DNA of 64,000 bases, taken from positions 1 to 64,000 of the forward strand of contig JAJEDB010000061.1 in NCBI GenBank assembly GCA_022821725.1, written 5' to 3'. The notes beneath the pieces were generated by a model. The model saw only the letters and a program-made list of their open reading frames with translations. It did no database searches and had not been told where the DNA came from. This document shows, piece after piece, positions 41,325 to 50,995 of the stretch (positions are counted from its first letter, which is position 1; each line of letters begins with the position of its first letter). Both the position numbers and the translations under genes were made by a program. This DNA is from Candidatus Poribacteria bacterium. GTDB taxonomy: Bacteria; Poribacteria; WGA-4E; WGA-3G.

Positions 41325-41494
41325 GACAAAATTTTCCTCCTTAAGTGTGATTTAGCATTTTAGCATAGATCGACCCAACCTACAATTTAAATTAAAAATA
41401 GGCTGTCGCATTAACAGAATTGTTCTTGCGTTATTTTTTTTCAGCGATATACTAAAACCATAAACAACAAAAAATAACGAAATAGGGACTTTAC

Positions 41495-41752
41495 ATGGAG
41501 TACACATCACAGCAAAATGATTGGTTGATTCACCCGTTTTCTCAGCCTGCTTCGGTAAAAGAAACAGACAATCGGCTTATTCTCGGGAACGGTCTCATTG
41601 AGCGGACGTTCGTCACTTCACCTAATTTCGCAACGGTCGATTATACCAATCAAATTAGCGGTAGCAGTCTCCTCTGCAACCGGAGGAGACTTTCAAAAGT
41701 TTTCGCACCTTATCGAATCTGCTTAAACTCAAGGGATTGTTGCGAAAAATAG
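41495..41752 (+). pseudogene. 5' fragment of a glycosidase-like gene
   Basis: The first about 58 codons (WLIHPFSQPASVKET, ILGNGLIERTFVTSPNFATVDY) look like the N-terminus of an alpha-galactosidase-like protein, with a proper ATG. The frame then loses protein character at a perfect inverted repeat (41666-41691) and stops at 41752. The rest of such a gene (over 500 codons) is absent, so this is a truncated remnant. Confidence 0.55.
41666..41691. repeat. 9-bp hairpin at the truncation point
   Basis: AGTCTCCTC (41666-41674), 8-base loop, GAGGAGACT (41683-41691), preceded by GTAGC at 41661. The left arm is still plausible coding sequence, the right arm is not; it marks where the glycosidase fragment breaks down. 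Confidence 0.55.
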
Positions 41753-41809
41753 TGTAATTCGTGATGATATTACGGTAATTAACCCCCGCATTCACAAATG
41801 GAGGTGAAA

Positions 41810-42577
41810 ATGAAAGGGATCCAATTAGCAAAAGCAATATTGGTATACGGAACGCTGATCTGTATCAGTTTCATGGTGCCGAATCTCAGTTCTGCCAAAC
41901 TCGATCCGGACACACTTTCAGGAATATGGTTTTTTGATGAAGGTAAAGGCGGTGAGGCAAAAGATTCTTCCGAGAATGGCAATGATGGAAAGATTGTTGA
42001 TGCTCAATGGGTTGAGGGTCAGTTTGAAGGAGCCTTAAAGTTTGAAGGAGGTGCTCATGTTGCTGTCGGCGATTTTTCTGACTATGAAGATGAAGTGTCG
42101 ATCGTTGCTTTGATTAAAACGCCTGCCGCTCCCGCGTGGTCTGACATCATCGTAGGTCCCTGCGGCGACGTTATCTTGACATTAAGGGATCACAAATTAA
42201 ATTTTGCTGGACAGTGTGCACAACCGATCCCGCATAACACGTGGTCTAAATCCTTGTTGAACGATGATAAGTGGCATCAGATTGCAGGGACGTATGACGG
42301 GAAAGAAGTGAAGGTCTATGTTGATGGTGAAGAAGAAGCCTCTAATGCCGCCGCGGGTCCATTTAAAGCGGGTCCAAAGTATATCGGTTCCAGAGACGAC
42401 AAGCAGGAGGCTTTCACTGGTCTCATTGATGAGATCGCATTTTTCAATGTCGCACTCTCGGATGCTGACGTGAAAGCGATTGCGAACAGTGGGTTATCTG
42501 TTGCACTCGGTTTTGCCGCGGTTTCTCCTCAAGCAAAACTGACGACGGTTTGGGCGAAATTGAAAACTGAACATTAG
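41810..42577 (+). CDS. exported LamG-domain (concanavalin A-like) protein
   Basis: 255 residues. Signal peptide (about residues 1-29, ending SSA), then a single LamG/laminin-G-like jelly-roll: GIWFFDEGKGGEAKDSSENGNDG opening, WHQIAGTYDGKEVKVYVDGE in the centre and FTGLIDEIAFFNVALSDADV closing, the standard bacterial LamG-3 pattern. Binds carbohydrate or protein ligands in known cases. ATG 41810 is chosen for its GGAGGTG at 5 bases; another ATG at 41798 overlaps that site. Single-domain LamG proteins are abundant in Poribacteria-like genomes. Short C-terminal tail of unknown role. Confidence 0.9.
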   Translation: MKGIQLAKAILVYGTLICISFMVPNLSSAKLDPDTLSGIWFFDEGKGGEAKDSSENGNDGKIVDAQWVEGQFEGALKFEGGAHVAVGDFSDYEDEVSIVALIKTPAAPAWSDIIVGPCGDVILTLRDHKLNFAGQCAQPIPHNTWSKSLLNDDKWHQIAGTYDGKEVKVYVDGEEEASNAAAGPFKAGPKYIGSRDDKQEAFTGLIDEIAFFNVALSDADVKAIANSGLSVALGFAAVSPQAKLTTVWAKLKTEH

Positions 42578-42645
42578 TTTCTTAAGAGTATCAACTTCGT
42601 TATTATCTGTGCGTGTTTGGTAGGGGCATCGGGGTTGAACGCACG

Positions 42646-43470
42646 TCAAGAATCGGAGGCTTTCGCAGAGAGACGCCAATGTTGACTGCACGCCAGTGGC
42701 CAATCGGTACAGATAGCGTCGATTTTGATGGCGCGGGCTTTGTCCCAGATGTCGGGTTGCTTCTCACCGATGTGCAAAGCGAGCCAGACTTGCTTACCGA
42801 GTTTATGTGCCTGTTCAACTGCTTCTGCATTTGGCATGAAATGCACCCACAAGCAGTCTGCGAGTGGATTGTGCAGTGCTGCGGCAAACTGATCGGCTTC
42901 ACTGTTATTTAGATATACCGTGGTCTGTAACTTTGGATTGGCTTCTTTGAAGCGACGACTCGAATCACTGGGCTGACCGAAGGCGCAGAGTTGATTAAAC
43001 AGTCCGTATTCTTCGACGAGCTGCACGATGTTCTTCTCAATCCCCGACGAGATAACTTTCATATTCAGTGCGATGGTCACCGGAGTTCGCTGACGCTCGC
43101 AAATGAGTTTGAACGCCTCTTCTAATGTCGGTACCTTCTCGCCATTGAAACGCTGATCGAACCAACTTCCGGCATCCAGTTTGCGGATTGCCGCCAAGGT
43201 CATTTCGGTTACCTCACCCGTGCCGTTGGTGGTGCGGTCCACAGTCTTATCGTGAATGACCACCAGGTGCTCGTCGCGTGTCTGGTAGACGTCCAACTCT
43301 ATTGATAAGCCTAACTCGATGGCTGCAGCAAAAGCGGGTAGCGTGTTCTCAGGCGCGTGCTCCACCAAACCGCGGTGAGCGAGCAAGATTGGATCGGCGA
43401 CCGACGGATTCACTGTTGGTTCTGCCGGCGCGGTGATTGCACACGTAAACATCAACATATTAAATGGCAT
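42646..43470 (-). CDS. exported glycerophosphodiester phosphodiesterase
   Basis: 274 residues. The GDPD signature is complete: LLAHRGLVEHAPENTLPAF (His, Arg, Glu, Asn), ELDVYQTRDEHLVVIHD (Glu, Asp, catalytic His) and later MKV, VYLNNSEAD. The final barrel strands IDAICTDWP (conserved TDxP/TDWP) complete the fold. Hydrolyses glycerophosphodiesters to glycerol-3-phosphate and an alcohol. A short hydrophobic N-terminus before SVADP suggests export. AAGG precedes the ATG. Monocistronic. Confidence 0.95.
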   Translation of the reverse strand: MPFNMLMFTCAITAPAEPTVNPSVADPILLAHRGLVEHAPENTLPAFAAAIELGLSIELDVYQTRDEHLVVIHDKTVDRTTNGTGEVTEMTLAAIRKLDAGSWFDQRFNGEKVPTLEEAFKLICERQRTPVTIALNMKVISSGIEKNIVQLVEEYGLFNQLCAFGQPSDSSRRFKEANPKLQTTVYLNNSEADQFAAALHNPLADCLWVHFMPNAEAVEQAHKLGKQVWLALHIGEKQPDIWDKARAIKIDAICTDWPLACSQHWRLSAKASDS

Positions 43471-43745
43471 AATTTACCTTCTAATGGCAAATGAAACTTT
43501 ATTTGAATCATAACACATTTGGTAAGGACGGTAAATATAAAAGATAGATGTTTTTCTGAACAAATTCAATCCTTATTTGCCTAATCTAAGTAAAGAACCT
43601 GTGCTTCCCATAGAGATTCCCAATGCTTAGAGAGGAAACAGCTGAGAATGTCAAGTGTTTTTTGAAAAAAACGCCTTGACCTTACACACGAGGGCGGATT
43701 TTCCTCCCAAAGATAAATCTTTGGGGCTCCAATCCGTTTAATTTG

Positions 43746-45896
43746 ATGAAACCGAAACATGTTATCATAACCTTTTTCTTTTGTGCAGTGGTATTTTCAT
43801 TGGCAATCGTCCTAAACACTTGGACGCAAGATAAACTCTCACAGGAAGAGAAACGATTTGATTTTGACCGAGATGGTGAGCTCAGTGAATCCGAAAAGGA
43901 ATTTATGGTGAGGGTGATGCGGTTGGAAGATGCCAGAGGCACCCAATTCAGTGAGAGCCAGATTCGCGAGATGCGCACCGGGCAGCGAGATAGATCCCGC
44001 CGTAGAGGCGGAGGCGGTTGGGGACGCGGTTCAAGAGAGCCTACAGGACCGCGCCTGAATCCAGAGCAGATCGCATTCAGGGACGGCACAGCTACTATTC
44101 CTGACAGAGAGACCTTTGAAAAATTGTCGTATCAAGGCACAGAAGTCCGCATTGATACCCAACTTATCGGAATTGAATTTGTAAAGTTTCAGATTGAAAA
44201 TACACATACACAAAACCCTCAACTTTATTTTATGAATACAGAGACGCATCGTTCACATGGTGCCTTCATGCGCGTTGCGGGTTTGAGACGCGGGCAAGGG
44301 CAGATGCGCGGGGTGTTGAGTTATCGCCCACTTTTCACGTCACCGAACGGTGAACCCGGGGTCTATACTTTTGAGTTTAATCCAAACGACGCATTTCCGT
44401 TTGAAGAGATCAAACTTGCCCATGATCTGCTCGTGGCGAAGATGCCGATACTGAAAAACAGACTCGGTTATTGCCCATTGTGGGGAGCAGTCGGGATTTA
44501 TGAACGGGAGAAAGCACGCTATGACGCCGCGGAATTCCCTGTTTACTTTGAGGATGATCTTTACGCCAACATCGGTTACCTTCCATTGAATCAGGCATCC
44601 TCATTTGGGCGGCTGCGTCTATTGGAGATAGGTGAACGTCCTGCGGTTCGGGACATTGTTATCTGTAAGACATTACCAAACGAGATGCCACGGGTTGCTG
44701 GGGTAATTACGGGTGTTCGACAAACGCCGCTTTCGCACGTCAACCTCCGAGCTATTCAAGATAAAGTCCCCAATGCCTTCATCACCAAGGCGTGGGAGAA
44801 CAGTGCGATTGCACCGCTCATCGGTAAGTATGTCTACTATAAGGTGAACGCAGACGGCTTTGAAATTAGGGAGGCGACGCTTAAAGAGGTGGAAACCCAC
44901 TTCTCTGATTTACGTCCGTCAAAGGTGCAAAGACCTGAACGCGACCTTTCTGTGAAACAGATTCTTCCGCTGGACGACCTCGGGTTTACGGACGCGGCGC
45001 GCTTCGGCGTGAAAACCGCGAACCTCGCAACACTGCGGACGTTTGGATTTCCTGAAGGGACTGTTCCGAATGGGTTCGGGATACCGTTCTATTTCTACGA
45101 CGAATTCATGAAATACAACGGCTTCTATGATGACCTTGAAGGGCTACTCACAGATACGGCGTTTCTCAGTGATCACGATACAAAGGCAGCTGAACTCAAA
45201 AAATTTCGGGCGGAAATTAGAAAGGGTGAGATGCCGGTATGGATGATGGACGCACTTTCAGAATTGCATAACGCATTTCCAGAGGGGACATCTCTCCGGT
45301 GCCGCTCCAGCACTAACAACGAGGATCTCCCCGGTTTCAGCGGTGCCGGTTTGTATGATTCCTATACACACCATCCGCACGAGGGACATCTCTCTCAGTC
45401 GATCAAACAGGTGTTTGCGAGTCTCTGGAATTTCCGGGCGTTTGAGGCGCGTGATTTCTATCGTATTGACCCTTTCGTTACTGCTATGGGAGTGCTCGTC
45501 CATCCGAATTTTGAAGGCGAACTGGCGAACGGGGTCGCTGTAAGTGATGATGTCGTTTATCAGACGCAGGGGAATTATTACCTCAATACCCAAGTCGGTG
45601 AGGATCTCGTGACGAATCCCGAGGCGCAGTCCATTCCAGAAGAGATTTTGTTGGATTGGTGGGATAGTAATAATTATAGGATCATAACGGCATCCAATCG
45701 GACGGCAGAGGGGGCACGAATTCTAAAGGATGCGTACTTACGTCAACTCAGTTTCTATCTTGGAACGATACATAATAAATTCAGCCGTCTCTACACGTCT
45801 ACTTCACGAACGAACGATTTCGCTATAGAAATTGAGTTCAAAATTACGAGCGAAGGCAAACTCGCAGTCAAGCAGGCGAGACCGTGGGCGCAATAA
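43746..45896 (+). CDS. membrane-anchored PEP-synthase/PPDK-like protein with EF-hand
   Basis: 716 residues. An N-terminal transmembrane or signal segment (about residues 7-25) is followed by an EF-hand-like loop (FDFDRDGELSESEKEF, about residues 38-53) and an Arg/Gly-rich linker. Then come a phosphohistidine swivel-like domain with candidate phospho-His H331 (TPLSHVNL) and a PPDK N-terminal ATP-grasp-like domain (LRCRSSTNNEDLPGFSGAGLYDSY; final KQARPW). Order is swivel then ATP-grasp, the reverse of PpsA/PPDK, and no PEP/pyruvate barrel is present, as in the GWD-like or exported PEP-utilising proteins of Planctomycetes and Myxobacteria. The start is uncertain (TTG 43743 or ATG 43746); no strong ribosome binding site. 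Where it finds ATP if exported is unclear. Confidence 0.8.
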   Translation: MKPKHVIITFFFCAVVFSLAIVLNTWTQDKLSQEEKRFDFDRDGELSESEKEFMVRVMRLEDARGTQFSESQIREMRTGQRDRSRRRGGGGWGRGSREPTGPRLNPEQIAFRDGTATIPDRETFEKLSYQGTEVRIDTQLIGIEFVKFQIENTHTQNPQLYFMNTETHRSHGAFMRVAGLRRGQGQMRGVLSYRPLFTSPNGEPGVYTFEFNPNDAFPFEEIKLAHDLLVAKMPILKNRLGYCPLWGAVGIYEREKARYDAAEFPVYFEDDLYANIGYLPLNQASSFGRLRLLEIGERPAVRDIVICKTLPNEMPRVAGVITGVRQTPLSHVNLRAIQDKVPNAFITKAWENSAIAPLIGKYVYYKVNADGFEIREATLKEVETHFSDLRPSKVQRPERDLSVKQILPLDDLGFTDAARFGVKTANLATLRTFGFPEGTVPNGFGIPFYFYDEFMKYNGFYDDLEGLLTDTAFLSDHDTKAAELKKFRAEIRKGEMPVWMMDALSELHNAFPEGTSLRCRSSTNNEDLPGFSGAGLYDSYTHHPHEGHLSQSIKQVFASLWNFRAFEARDFYRIDPFVTAMGVLVHPNFEGELANGVAVSDDVVYQTQGNYYLNTQVGEDLVTNPEAQSIPEEILLDWWDSNNYRIITASNRTAEGARILKDAYLRQLSFYLGTIHNKFSRLYTSTSRTNDFAIEIEFKITSEGKLAVKQARPWAQ

Positions 45897-45915
45897 AGTG
45901 AGTTGTTCCTATCGG

Positions 45916-48171
45916 TTATCTATTCCACCAGTACGTCATTTTCCCCAAAACTGTCCAACCGAGGAGTTTAACACCGCCATCACGGGTGTCGTAACTCTGG
46001 TCGAAGACGAAGTAGATATCGCTGCCGGGACGGTAGATGTAGTTTACCAAAACGTTAGCCGAGAGGATATCCCTATTGGTACTCCATTGTGAGAACAACT
46101 TCGCGAAGAGTATTGTCGAAAAGGAATAGCCGACACGTCCGCCGAAAGCGTTGGCATCGAATTCTTCACCCAGCAGTGTAATGCGGTTAAATTCGATAAA
46201 GGGTTCTATACTCAACCGCGCTGTCGGTCTGGCGGTGGCATCTATTAAGAAACCGCGCCGTGTTCCACTGTAAAACTCACCGAATTCCACCTGCACTTGT
46301 GCGGCAACCATACGACTGCTGCTGGTCCGACCGGATACCTGAAATGATGTAAAATTGTAATCGTCTTCTGGAATTTTCTGTCCTTGAAGGTTAAACCCTA
46401 CATCTAAATTTTCAATTGTATTCTTGACTTCGAATCCGATGTCGTCCCCTGTGTCAAACTCAAATTGCGTGTCAAAGGTTATCTCTCGGGTTTCCAATTC
46501 GTTGGCTTGGGTCAGAACAATATCGACTTCCGGTCCAATCTGAATCTCGCGGATCCCAAATTTATCTGGCCATGGGGTGTAACTGGCATCACCGCGAAAG
46601 CGACGGACATCCCGACGTTGAATGTAACCGACTTCGGGATTAAAGTCCTCGCCGATGTCTGTATATGAAGCGTCGAGTCGAAACAGATTCGTGCGCCAAT
46701 CGCCGCCAATAAAGAAAGCATTGCTATTTCGGGCAACATCTACTGCAAAATATTCAAAGGTGCGTGAAAACAACCCTTGGATATTGATTTCTCGTGTCGG
46801 ACGGTAGGAGAAGTCGAGTCCTGCTGTGCGATTGTAGGCATCATCATCTTGCTTATTGATAAGAATTCCTCCGACAGTTGACCCCTTTAAAATGTCTCGA
46901 TTCACCCGCACGACTGAATAATTTGTGCGCGGTTCCCTGAATACATTCTTCGGGGAGACCCCCGGGACCGACTCTTCATATTTGTTCGTCAGGACGTTCA
47001 GAATTCCTATGCCGTAAGGTCCGATCTTTCCGGTCATTTTGCCACCACCAAGAATCGGAATTGCAAATCCTCGCGCAAGCCCGATACGACGGCTATAGAA
47101 AAGCAGTAAAGGGGGCGGTCTACGGAAACTCGGACGTGGGATCCCGACATCGAAAATACTGGCACCTTCTAAGAAAAACGGACGCTGTTCGGGGAAAAAG
47201 AGGCTGAAACGCGTCAGATTCACCTGTTCTTGGTCTGCCTCTACTTGGGCAAAATCGGTATTAACGGTCAAATCAGCGGTCAGGTTCGGGGTTACGCCGT
47301 ATTTGAAATCCACACCAGCTTCAAATACACCTTCAGTTTCTTCTACTGACGATCCATAACTCGCGCCGGGTAGGACATACGGCAGCAATTCCAGATGCCT
47401 TGAGGGCGTAATACCTTCTATCCCTTCGAGTGTGCCGAAATACGCTGTTCGGTACTTCGCCAATCCTCCATACGTTTTGGGTGCTTCATTCCAGGCATCA
47501 AGTTCCTGCTTTCGCGCGATTTCGCGCCCGAAGTTTAATCCCCAATTCATCACGTCGCTCTGTTCAAAGCGGAGTTGGCTGAACGGGATTGCGATTTCCG
47601 CTGTCCAATGGTCTTCATTGATTCTACACCGGCACTCCCAAACAATATCCCAACTTGTATTGAGACTCCCACCACTGTTGGAGACTGCTGTGTCTTCCAT
47701 CCCACCTACTGGGGTGAATCGGAAGAAAACAGCGTTTCGTCGGTCGTTGTAGGTGTCTAACAACAGAAAACCGTAATCGTTGGAACGCAAGCCTGGAGAG
47801 TCCCGACGCATGTCGTTAGCGACAATCTTGTCCATCTCATCGTAAAAGATGAAACCGAAGTACAGCTTTTTGTCATCGTAAAGGATGCGGACTTCGGATG
47901 CTTCTGTCGCCGGTTCGCCTTGATCGGGTTGGATTTGATAGAGTTGACGGATGGGTTCTACGCTTTGCCAAACGGGTTCGTCAAACACCCCGTCGACTTT
48001 GATTTCCTCAGAAGTCCGGTGTGCTGACATGCGCGGCAACTCCCGTTCGGTCTGCGCATCTTGTGCATTGACACCGTGTGAAACGCATAAAACGCATATC
48101 CACAGCAGGAGGGAAAGTTTGATGTTTCGCATATATCGACGCAACTGAAAAATAGTAGTAAAATGTCTCAT
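45916..48171 (-). CDS. DUF5916/CBM9-like outer-membrane protein
   Basis: 751 residues. A signal peptide ends VNAQ; a CBM9-like sugar-binding domain (KVDGVFDEPVWQSVEPI, LYDDKKLYFGFIFYDEM, WDIVWECRCRI, EIAIPFSQLRF) covers about residues 45-220, and a DUF5916 beta-barrel fills the rest (RRIGLARG, repeated barrel strands), finishing GKMTYWWNR. Common in Bacteroidetes and marine phyla; function undetermined, probably outer-membrane sugar or polymer interaction. ATG 48171 has GGAGG 12 bases upstream; the signal peptide proper begins at an internal Met (48132), an alternative start without ribosome binding site. Confidence 0.9.
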   Translation of the reverse strand: MRHFTTIFQLRRYMRNIKLSLLLWICVLCVSHGVNAQDAQTERELPRMSAHRTSEEIKVDGVFDEPVWQSVEPIRQLYQIQPDQGEPATEASEVRILYDDKKLYFGFIFYDEMDKIVANDMRRDSPGLRSNDYGFLLLDTYNDRRNAVFFRFTPVGGMEDTAVSNSGGSLNTSWDIVWECRCRINEDHWTAEIAIPFSQLRFEQSDVMNWGLNFGREIARKQELDAWNEAPKTYGGLAKYRTAYFGTLEGIEGITPSRHLELLPYVLPGASYGSSVEETEGVFEAGVDFKYGVTPNLTADLTVNTDFAQVEADQEQVNLTRFSLFFPEQRPFFLEGASIFDVGIPRPSFRRPPPLLLFYSRRIGLARGFAIPILGGGKMTGKIGPYGIGILNVLTNKYEESVPGVSPKNVFREPRTNYSVVRVNRDILKGSTVGGILINKQDDDAYNRTAGLDFSYRPTREINIQGLFSRTFEYFAVDVARNSNAFFIGGDWRTNLFRLDASYTDIGEDFNPEVGYIQRRDVRRFRGDASYTPWPDKFGIREIQIGPEVDIVLTQANELETREITFDTQFEFDTGDDIGFEVKNTIENLDVGFNLQGQKIPEDDYNFTSFQVSGRTSSSRMVAAQVQVEFGEFYSGTRRGFLIDATARPTARLSIEPFIEFNRITLLGEEFDANAFGGRVGYSFSTILFAKLFSQWSTNRDILSANVLVNYIYRPGSDIYFVFDQSYDTRDGGVKLLGWTVLGKMTYWWNR

Positions 48172-48273
48172 TACAGGTTGGTGCCTCCTTTTTCGCTGCT
48201 ATATAAAAGGCGGGATTATCAGGATTGTTATCTTACTACATATAAATCCTACTGTCAAGTCCTTCTGCTAATA

Positions 48274-48840
48274 TCAACGACGATAGATGCTGACCTCCAT
48301 ACCGTCGCGTCTACCGGGTCGCCTGCGACTCTCAAACCAGTGTGTTTCGGAGTCATAGTGTGAGCGGACATGCTCTAAATAATCAGCCATTTGGTCCGCT
48401 CTGCCGACGTTGTCAGCAACAATAGTCGCTGGATTGGTTAACCGAGATTCGATGGCTTGGAAACAGGCGAAATAACCATCTTTATTGTTATCAAGGAACA
48501 GAAAATCCACCGGTTCTTGGATGGTTTTGAGGACTTCTGCGGCATCACCAATCCGTGAATCGACAAGAGCTGCCACACCTGCCCTTTCAAAATGTGTGCG
48601 TGCGCGTTGTGCGTTGACATCCTCTATTTCCACTGTTATCAAACGTCCTGTGCCTAAGGTTTTTAGCACACGTAGCATCCATAACCCGGAATAACCGATG
48701 GCAGTTCCGCATTCTACAATCAGAGAGGGTTTTGCCTTTTCGACGCAACTGGCGAGCAATGTCGCTTTGTCAGGTCCCAACATAGGGACTCGTTCTTCCC
48801 GGCACTGTTCCTCGACTTCTGCTAAAACCTGATCTAACAT
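48274..48840 (-). CDS. class I SAM-dependent O-methyltransferase
   Basis: 188 residues of the catechol O-methyltransferase-like family: motif I LIVECGTAIGYSGLWML (about residues 41-57), post-I TVEIED, DFLFLDNNKDGYF (metal-binding D in the DxD/N-type loop) and ADNVGRADQM. These use AdoMet and Mg2+ to methylate phenolic or other hydroxyls. Substrate unknown. Its ATG overlaps the stop of the DUF3500 gene (TAATG), so the two are translationally coupled. Confidence 0.9.
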   Translation of the reverse strand: MLDQVLAEVEEQCREERVPMLGPDKATLLASCVEKAKPSLIVECGTAIGYSGLWMLRVLKTLGTGRLITVEIEDVNAQRARTHFERAGVAALVDSRIGDAAEVLKTIQEPVDFLFLDNNKDGYFACFQAIESRLTNPATIVADNVGRADQMADYLEHVRSHYDSETHWFESRRRPGRRDGMEVSIYRR

Positions 48841-50096
48841 TAAGGTGCCTCCATATTTTCTGTATGCTGCTGATTGACGATACTGTAATCAAATAGCTTG
48901 TCACTCGTTTTGTGGTGATCTTCGAGAACGTAATGTTCCAAGAGCGTCTTGGGACCGCGGTTCAAGGCAAAAATGCCGTAGTCTTTTCCGTTCGGCGATC
49001 GGGTAATAGAATGAATGTGATTCGAGTCCTCGCGGGGTCCATCCTCATTTCGACCGCGACGACCCCCTCGATCGCGTCCACCTCTGCCGCCGCGCCCGCC
49101 ACCGACATCCCCTTCGTTGTTGAATTCGATCCAAACAGCGGGATTGAAAACGCGGTAGTAAATTGGATCGTCCGTGGTCGTGCCACCGATCCAGACGAAA
49201 TAGGTGTTATCAAGTCCCGCATCAACATCTGCCATCCAGATGTCGGCAAACTCGGTTTCGAGATTATAGACATACGTCTTAATCAGATTCCGAAGGTTTT
49301 CTTTCTGGGCCTTGTTCATCTCTGATGCTTTCAGACCTACACCTACAAAGTCGGAGTAGTCGTAATTCAGGAACGGATCTTCTGATCTGCCCGGACCGAC
49401 TTGAAGTTCACGCCGGCCCGTTTGAATTGCTTTCTCTCTCTGATTCTCGTCAAGGCTGTTTATTAAGGCGAAGGCATTGCCTCTTTCGTCTTTGAGGACT
49501 TCGGTGCCGTTGATGGTGGCAGGCTCGGATCCGATGAAAGCTGGGACGATAGAGACTTCATCGCCGTGTACTAAAAAGTTAAGTGCCAAATGATGTCCGT
49601 CTAACTGGAAACCCCACGAACCCTCTGTCTCTGGGTTTCCAAATAAGGCGATGTGATAATGATTTGGATCCCAAAAGTTGGGTCTGATTTTGTTGAGATA
49701 TGTTTCAACGTCTTTCGTGATGAGAGAAACTTTGGTATAGCCATCGTCACTCAAAAACGCGCGCAAAACTTCATGGAAGAGCGTCAGTTGTTCAGTGGAT
49801 AACTCACCAAAACGAATACCGCCTCGGTCGTCATCATTTGGTGGGAAGTTCGACCAACGGTAAGATTCTTTGTGTCCAAGGGGGAAGGAGGCTGCAGCAA
49901 GAAGGTCACTACTTAGCGATGCTCGGAAGCTTTTCATGGCAGTCGCTAAGGCTGCGATTGACGGTTTTGTAGAGATTTCAGCGATCCCTTCTGTGTTTTC
50001 TGCTTCAACAGTTGGGGTATCGAAAGTTTTGAGTGTGAGCGCAATTATACTTGATGTGAGCATTACGGTGAATATAATTAAAATTTTGCGTAACAT
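48840..50096 (-). CDS. DUF3500 domain-containing exported protein
   Basis: 418 residues from ATG 50096 (AGAGGA just upstream). N-terminal signal (LIIFTVMLTSSIIA), then the DUF3500 domain, whose core RWSNFPPNDDDRGGIRFGELSTEQ, HYHIALFGNPETEGSWGFQLDGHHLALN and DYSDFVGVGLKASEM are family hallmarks; the final HHKTSDKLFDYSIVNQQH is conserved. A Gly/Arg-rich insertion of about 30 residues (GGGRGGRGGRDRGG) interrupts the domain late. DUF3500 has no known activity; the conserved His and Trp suggest a hydrolase or heme-like site. Overlaps the O-methyltransferase start. Confidence 0.9.
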   Translation of the reverse strand: MLRKILIIFTVMLTSSIIALTLKTFDTPTVEAENTEGIAEISTKPSIAALATAMKSFRASLSSDLLAAASFPLGHKESYRWSNFPPNDDDRGGIRFGELSTEQLTLFHEVLRAFLSDDGYTKVSLITKDVETYLNKIRPNFWDPNHYHIALFGNPETEGSWGFQLDGHHLALNFLVHGDEVSIVPAFIGSEPATINGTEVLKDERGNAFALINSLDENQREKAIQTGRRELQVGPGRSEDPFLNYDYSDFVGVGLKASEMNKAQKENLRNLIKTYVYNLETEFADIWMADVDAGLDNTYFVWIGGTTTDDPIYYRVFNPAVWIEFNNEGDVGGGRGGRGGRDRGGRRGRNEDGPREDSNHIHSITRSPNGKDYGIFALNRGPKTLLEHYVLEDHHKTSDKLFDYSIVNQQHTENMEAP

Positions 50097-50243
50097 GGAA
50101 TCCTCTTGATTTAACCTGTTGTAGAAGTTCGTGAGTTGGAGTACGCACGAACTTCCTCTTTTCATTTTCAGTTATTCAAGCGAGAGTTCTACCTCAATTT
50201 GTTCTCCGTTTCGCAGGAGTTTTACGAGTAAAGTTTTCGCTCG

Positions 50244-50846
50244 TTAGAGTGGGAATTTTTCGTTGATCATCATAAGGGGTTCCTGATTTACCAATACCCG
50301 GTAGGCGCGACTGATAAACTTTTCACCTTCAAGATGTGCCACAGCGGATGGCAGATCGGTTAAGACCTCAATACCACACCAGAGCAGCTCCCGTCGAGTC
50401 TCTAAATCACTGTGCTGCAGAAGACCACCGAGTCCCTGTTTGTCGGATGCTAACCCATTCAAAATGGATTCCGGCAGACGTTTCGGCACAATAAGTGAGT
50501 CGGCATAAGTATGTATTCTGGGGGATGATTTTTCCTGTAAATGGGTTTGGAGGACTGCTTGCCGTGAAATGATCTCTGCTCCCGCAGGTAGTTGAAGCCA
50601 TGTATGTTCGGTGGATAGGGTCTGTTTGGTTTGTTGGAGTAAGGTTACCTCTACCGGCATGAGGGTGTAGGCTTCGATAAATCGCGTGACCGTCCCATCG
50701 GCGACGAGCAGCCCCCGTTGGAACGCAGTCAGTTGGGCGAGGTTGATTCTTTTTAACGTTTCAGGTTTATGGTCTTGCGCGACAAAGAGTGCCTTCATGC
50801 GGGTATTAACGAAGGTCCCCTGTTGTGTAATTGTGTCTGTTTCCAT
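50244..50846 (-). CDS. chorismate lyase-like (DUF98/UTRA-fold) protein
   Basis: 201 residues from ATG 50846. The family pattern is clear: ADGTVTRFIEAYTLMPVEVTLL, adjacent arginine-bearing strand ISRQAVLQTH, YADSLIVPKRLPESI, TRREILW-like TRRELLWCG and SRAYRVLVNQEPLMMINEKFP. Chorismate lyase releases 4-hydroxybenzoate from chorismate for quinone or phenolic synthesis; DUF98 proteins are close relatives and some make 4-hydroxybenzoate for other pathways. No ubiquinone or related genes adjacent. Weak ribosome binding site. Followed by 397 bases with the DUF3500 leader. Confidence 0.85.
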   Translation of the reverse strand: METDTITQQGTFVNTRMKALFVAQDHKPETLKRINLAQLTAFQRGLLVADGTVTRFIEAYTLMPVEVTLLQQTKQTLSTEHTWLQLPAGAEIISRQAVLQTHLQEKSSPRIHTYADSLIVPKRLPESILNGLASDKQGLGGLLQHSDLETRRELLWCGIEVLTDLPSAVAHLEGEKFISRAYRVLVNQEPLMMINEKFPL

Positions 50847-50966
50847 GGTCAAAGTTCTCTTTATTTTTGGAAGAAGCACGTTCACGCGAACGTAACATGC
50901 GATATTTGGGGTTGTTGTTCAATTTTTTAGACACGTAAGACTGAAAAAAAGTTCGTGAATATACAT

Positions 50967-50995
50967 TTGACAAACCAATTGTAATCCCATATACT
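50967..50995 (+). promoter_or_regulatory. consensus-type promoter for the 51142 TPR gene
   Basis: TTGACA (50967-50972), 17-base spacer, TATACT (50990-50995). The transcript would have a leader of about 140 bases. Confidence 0.7.
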
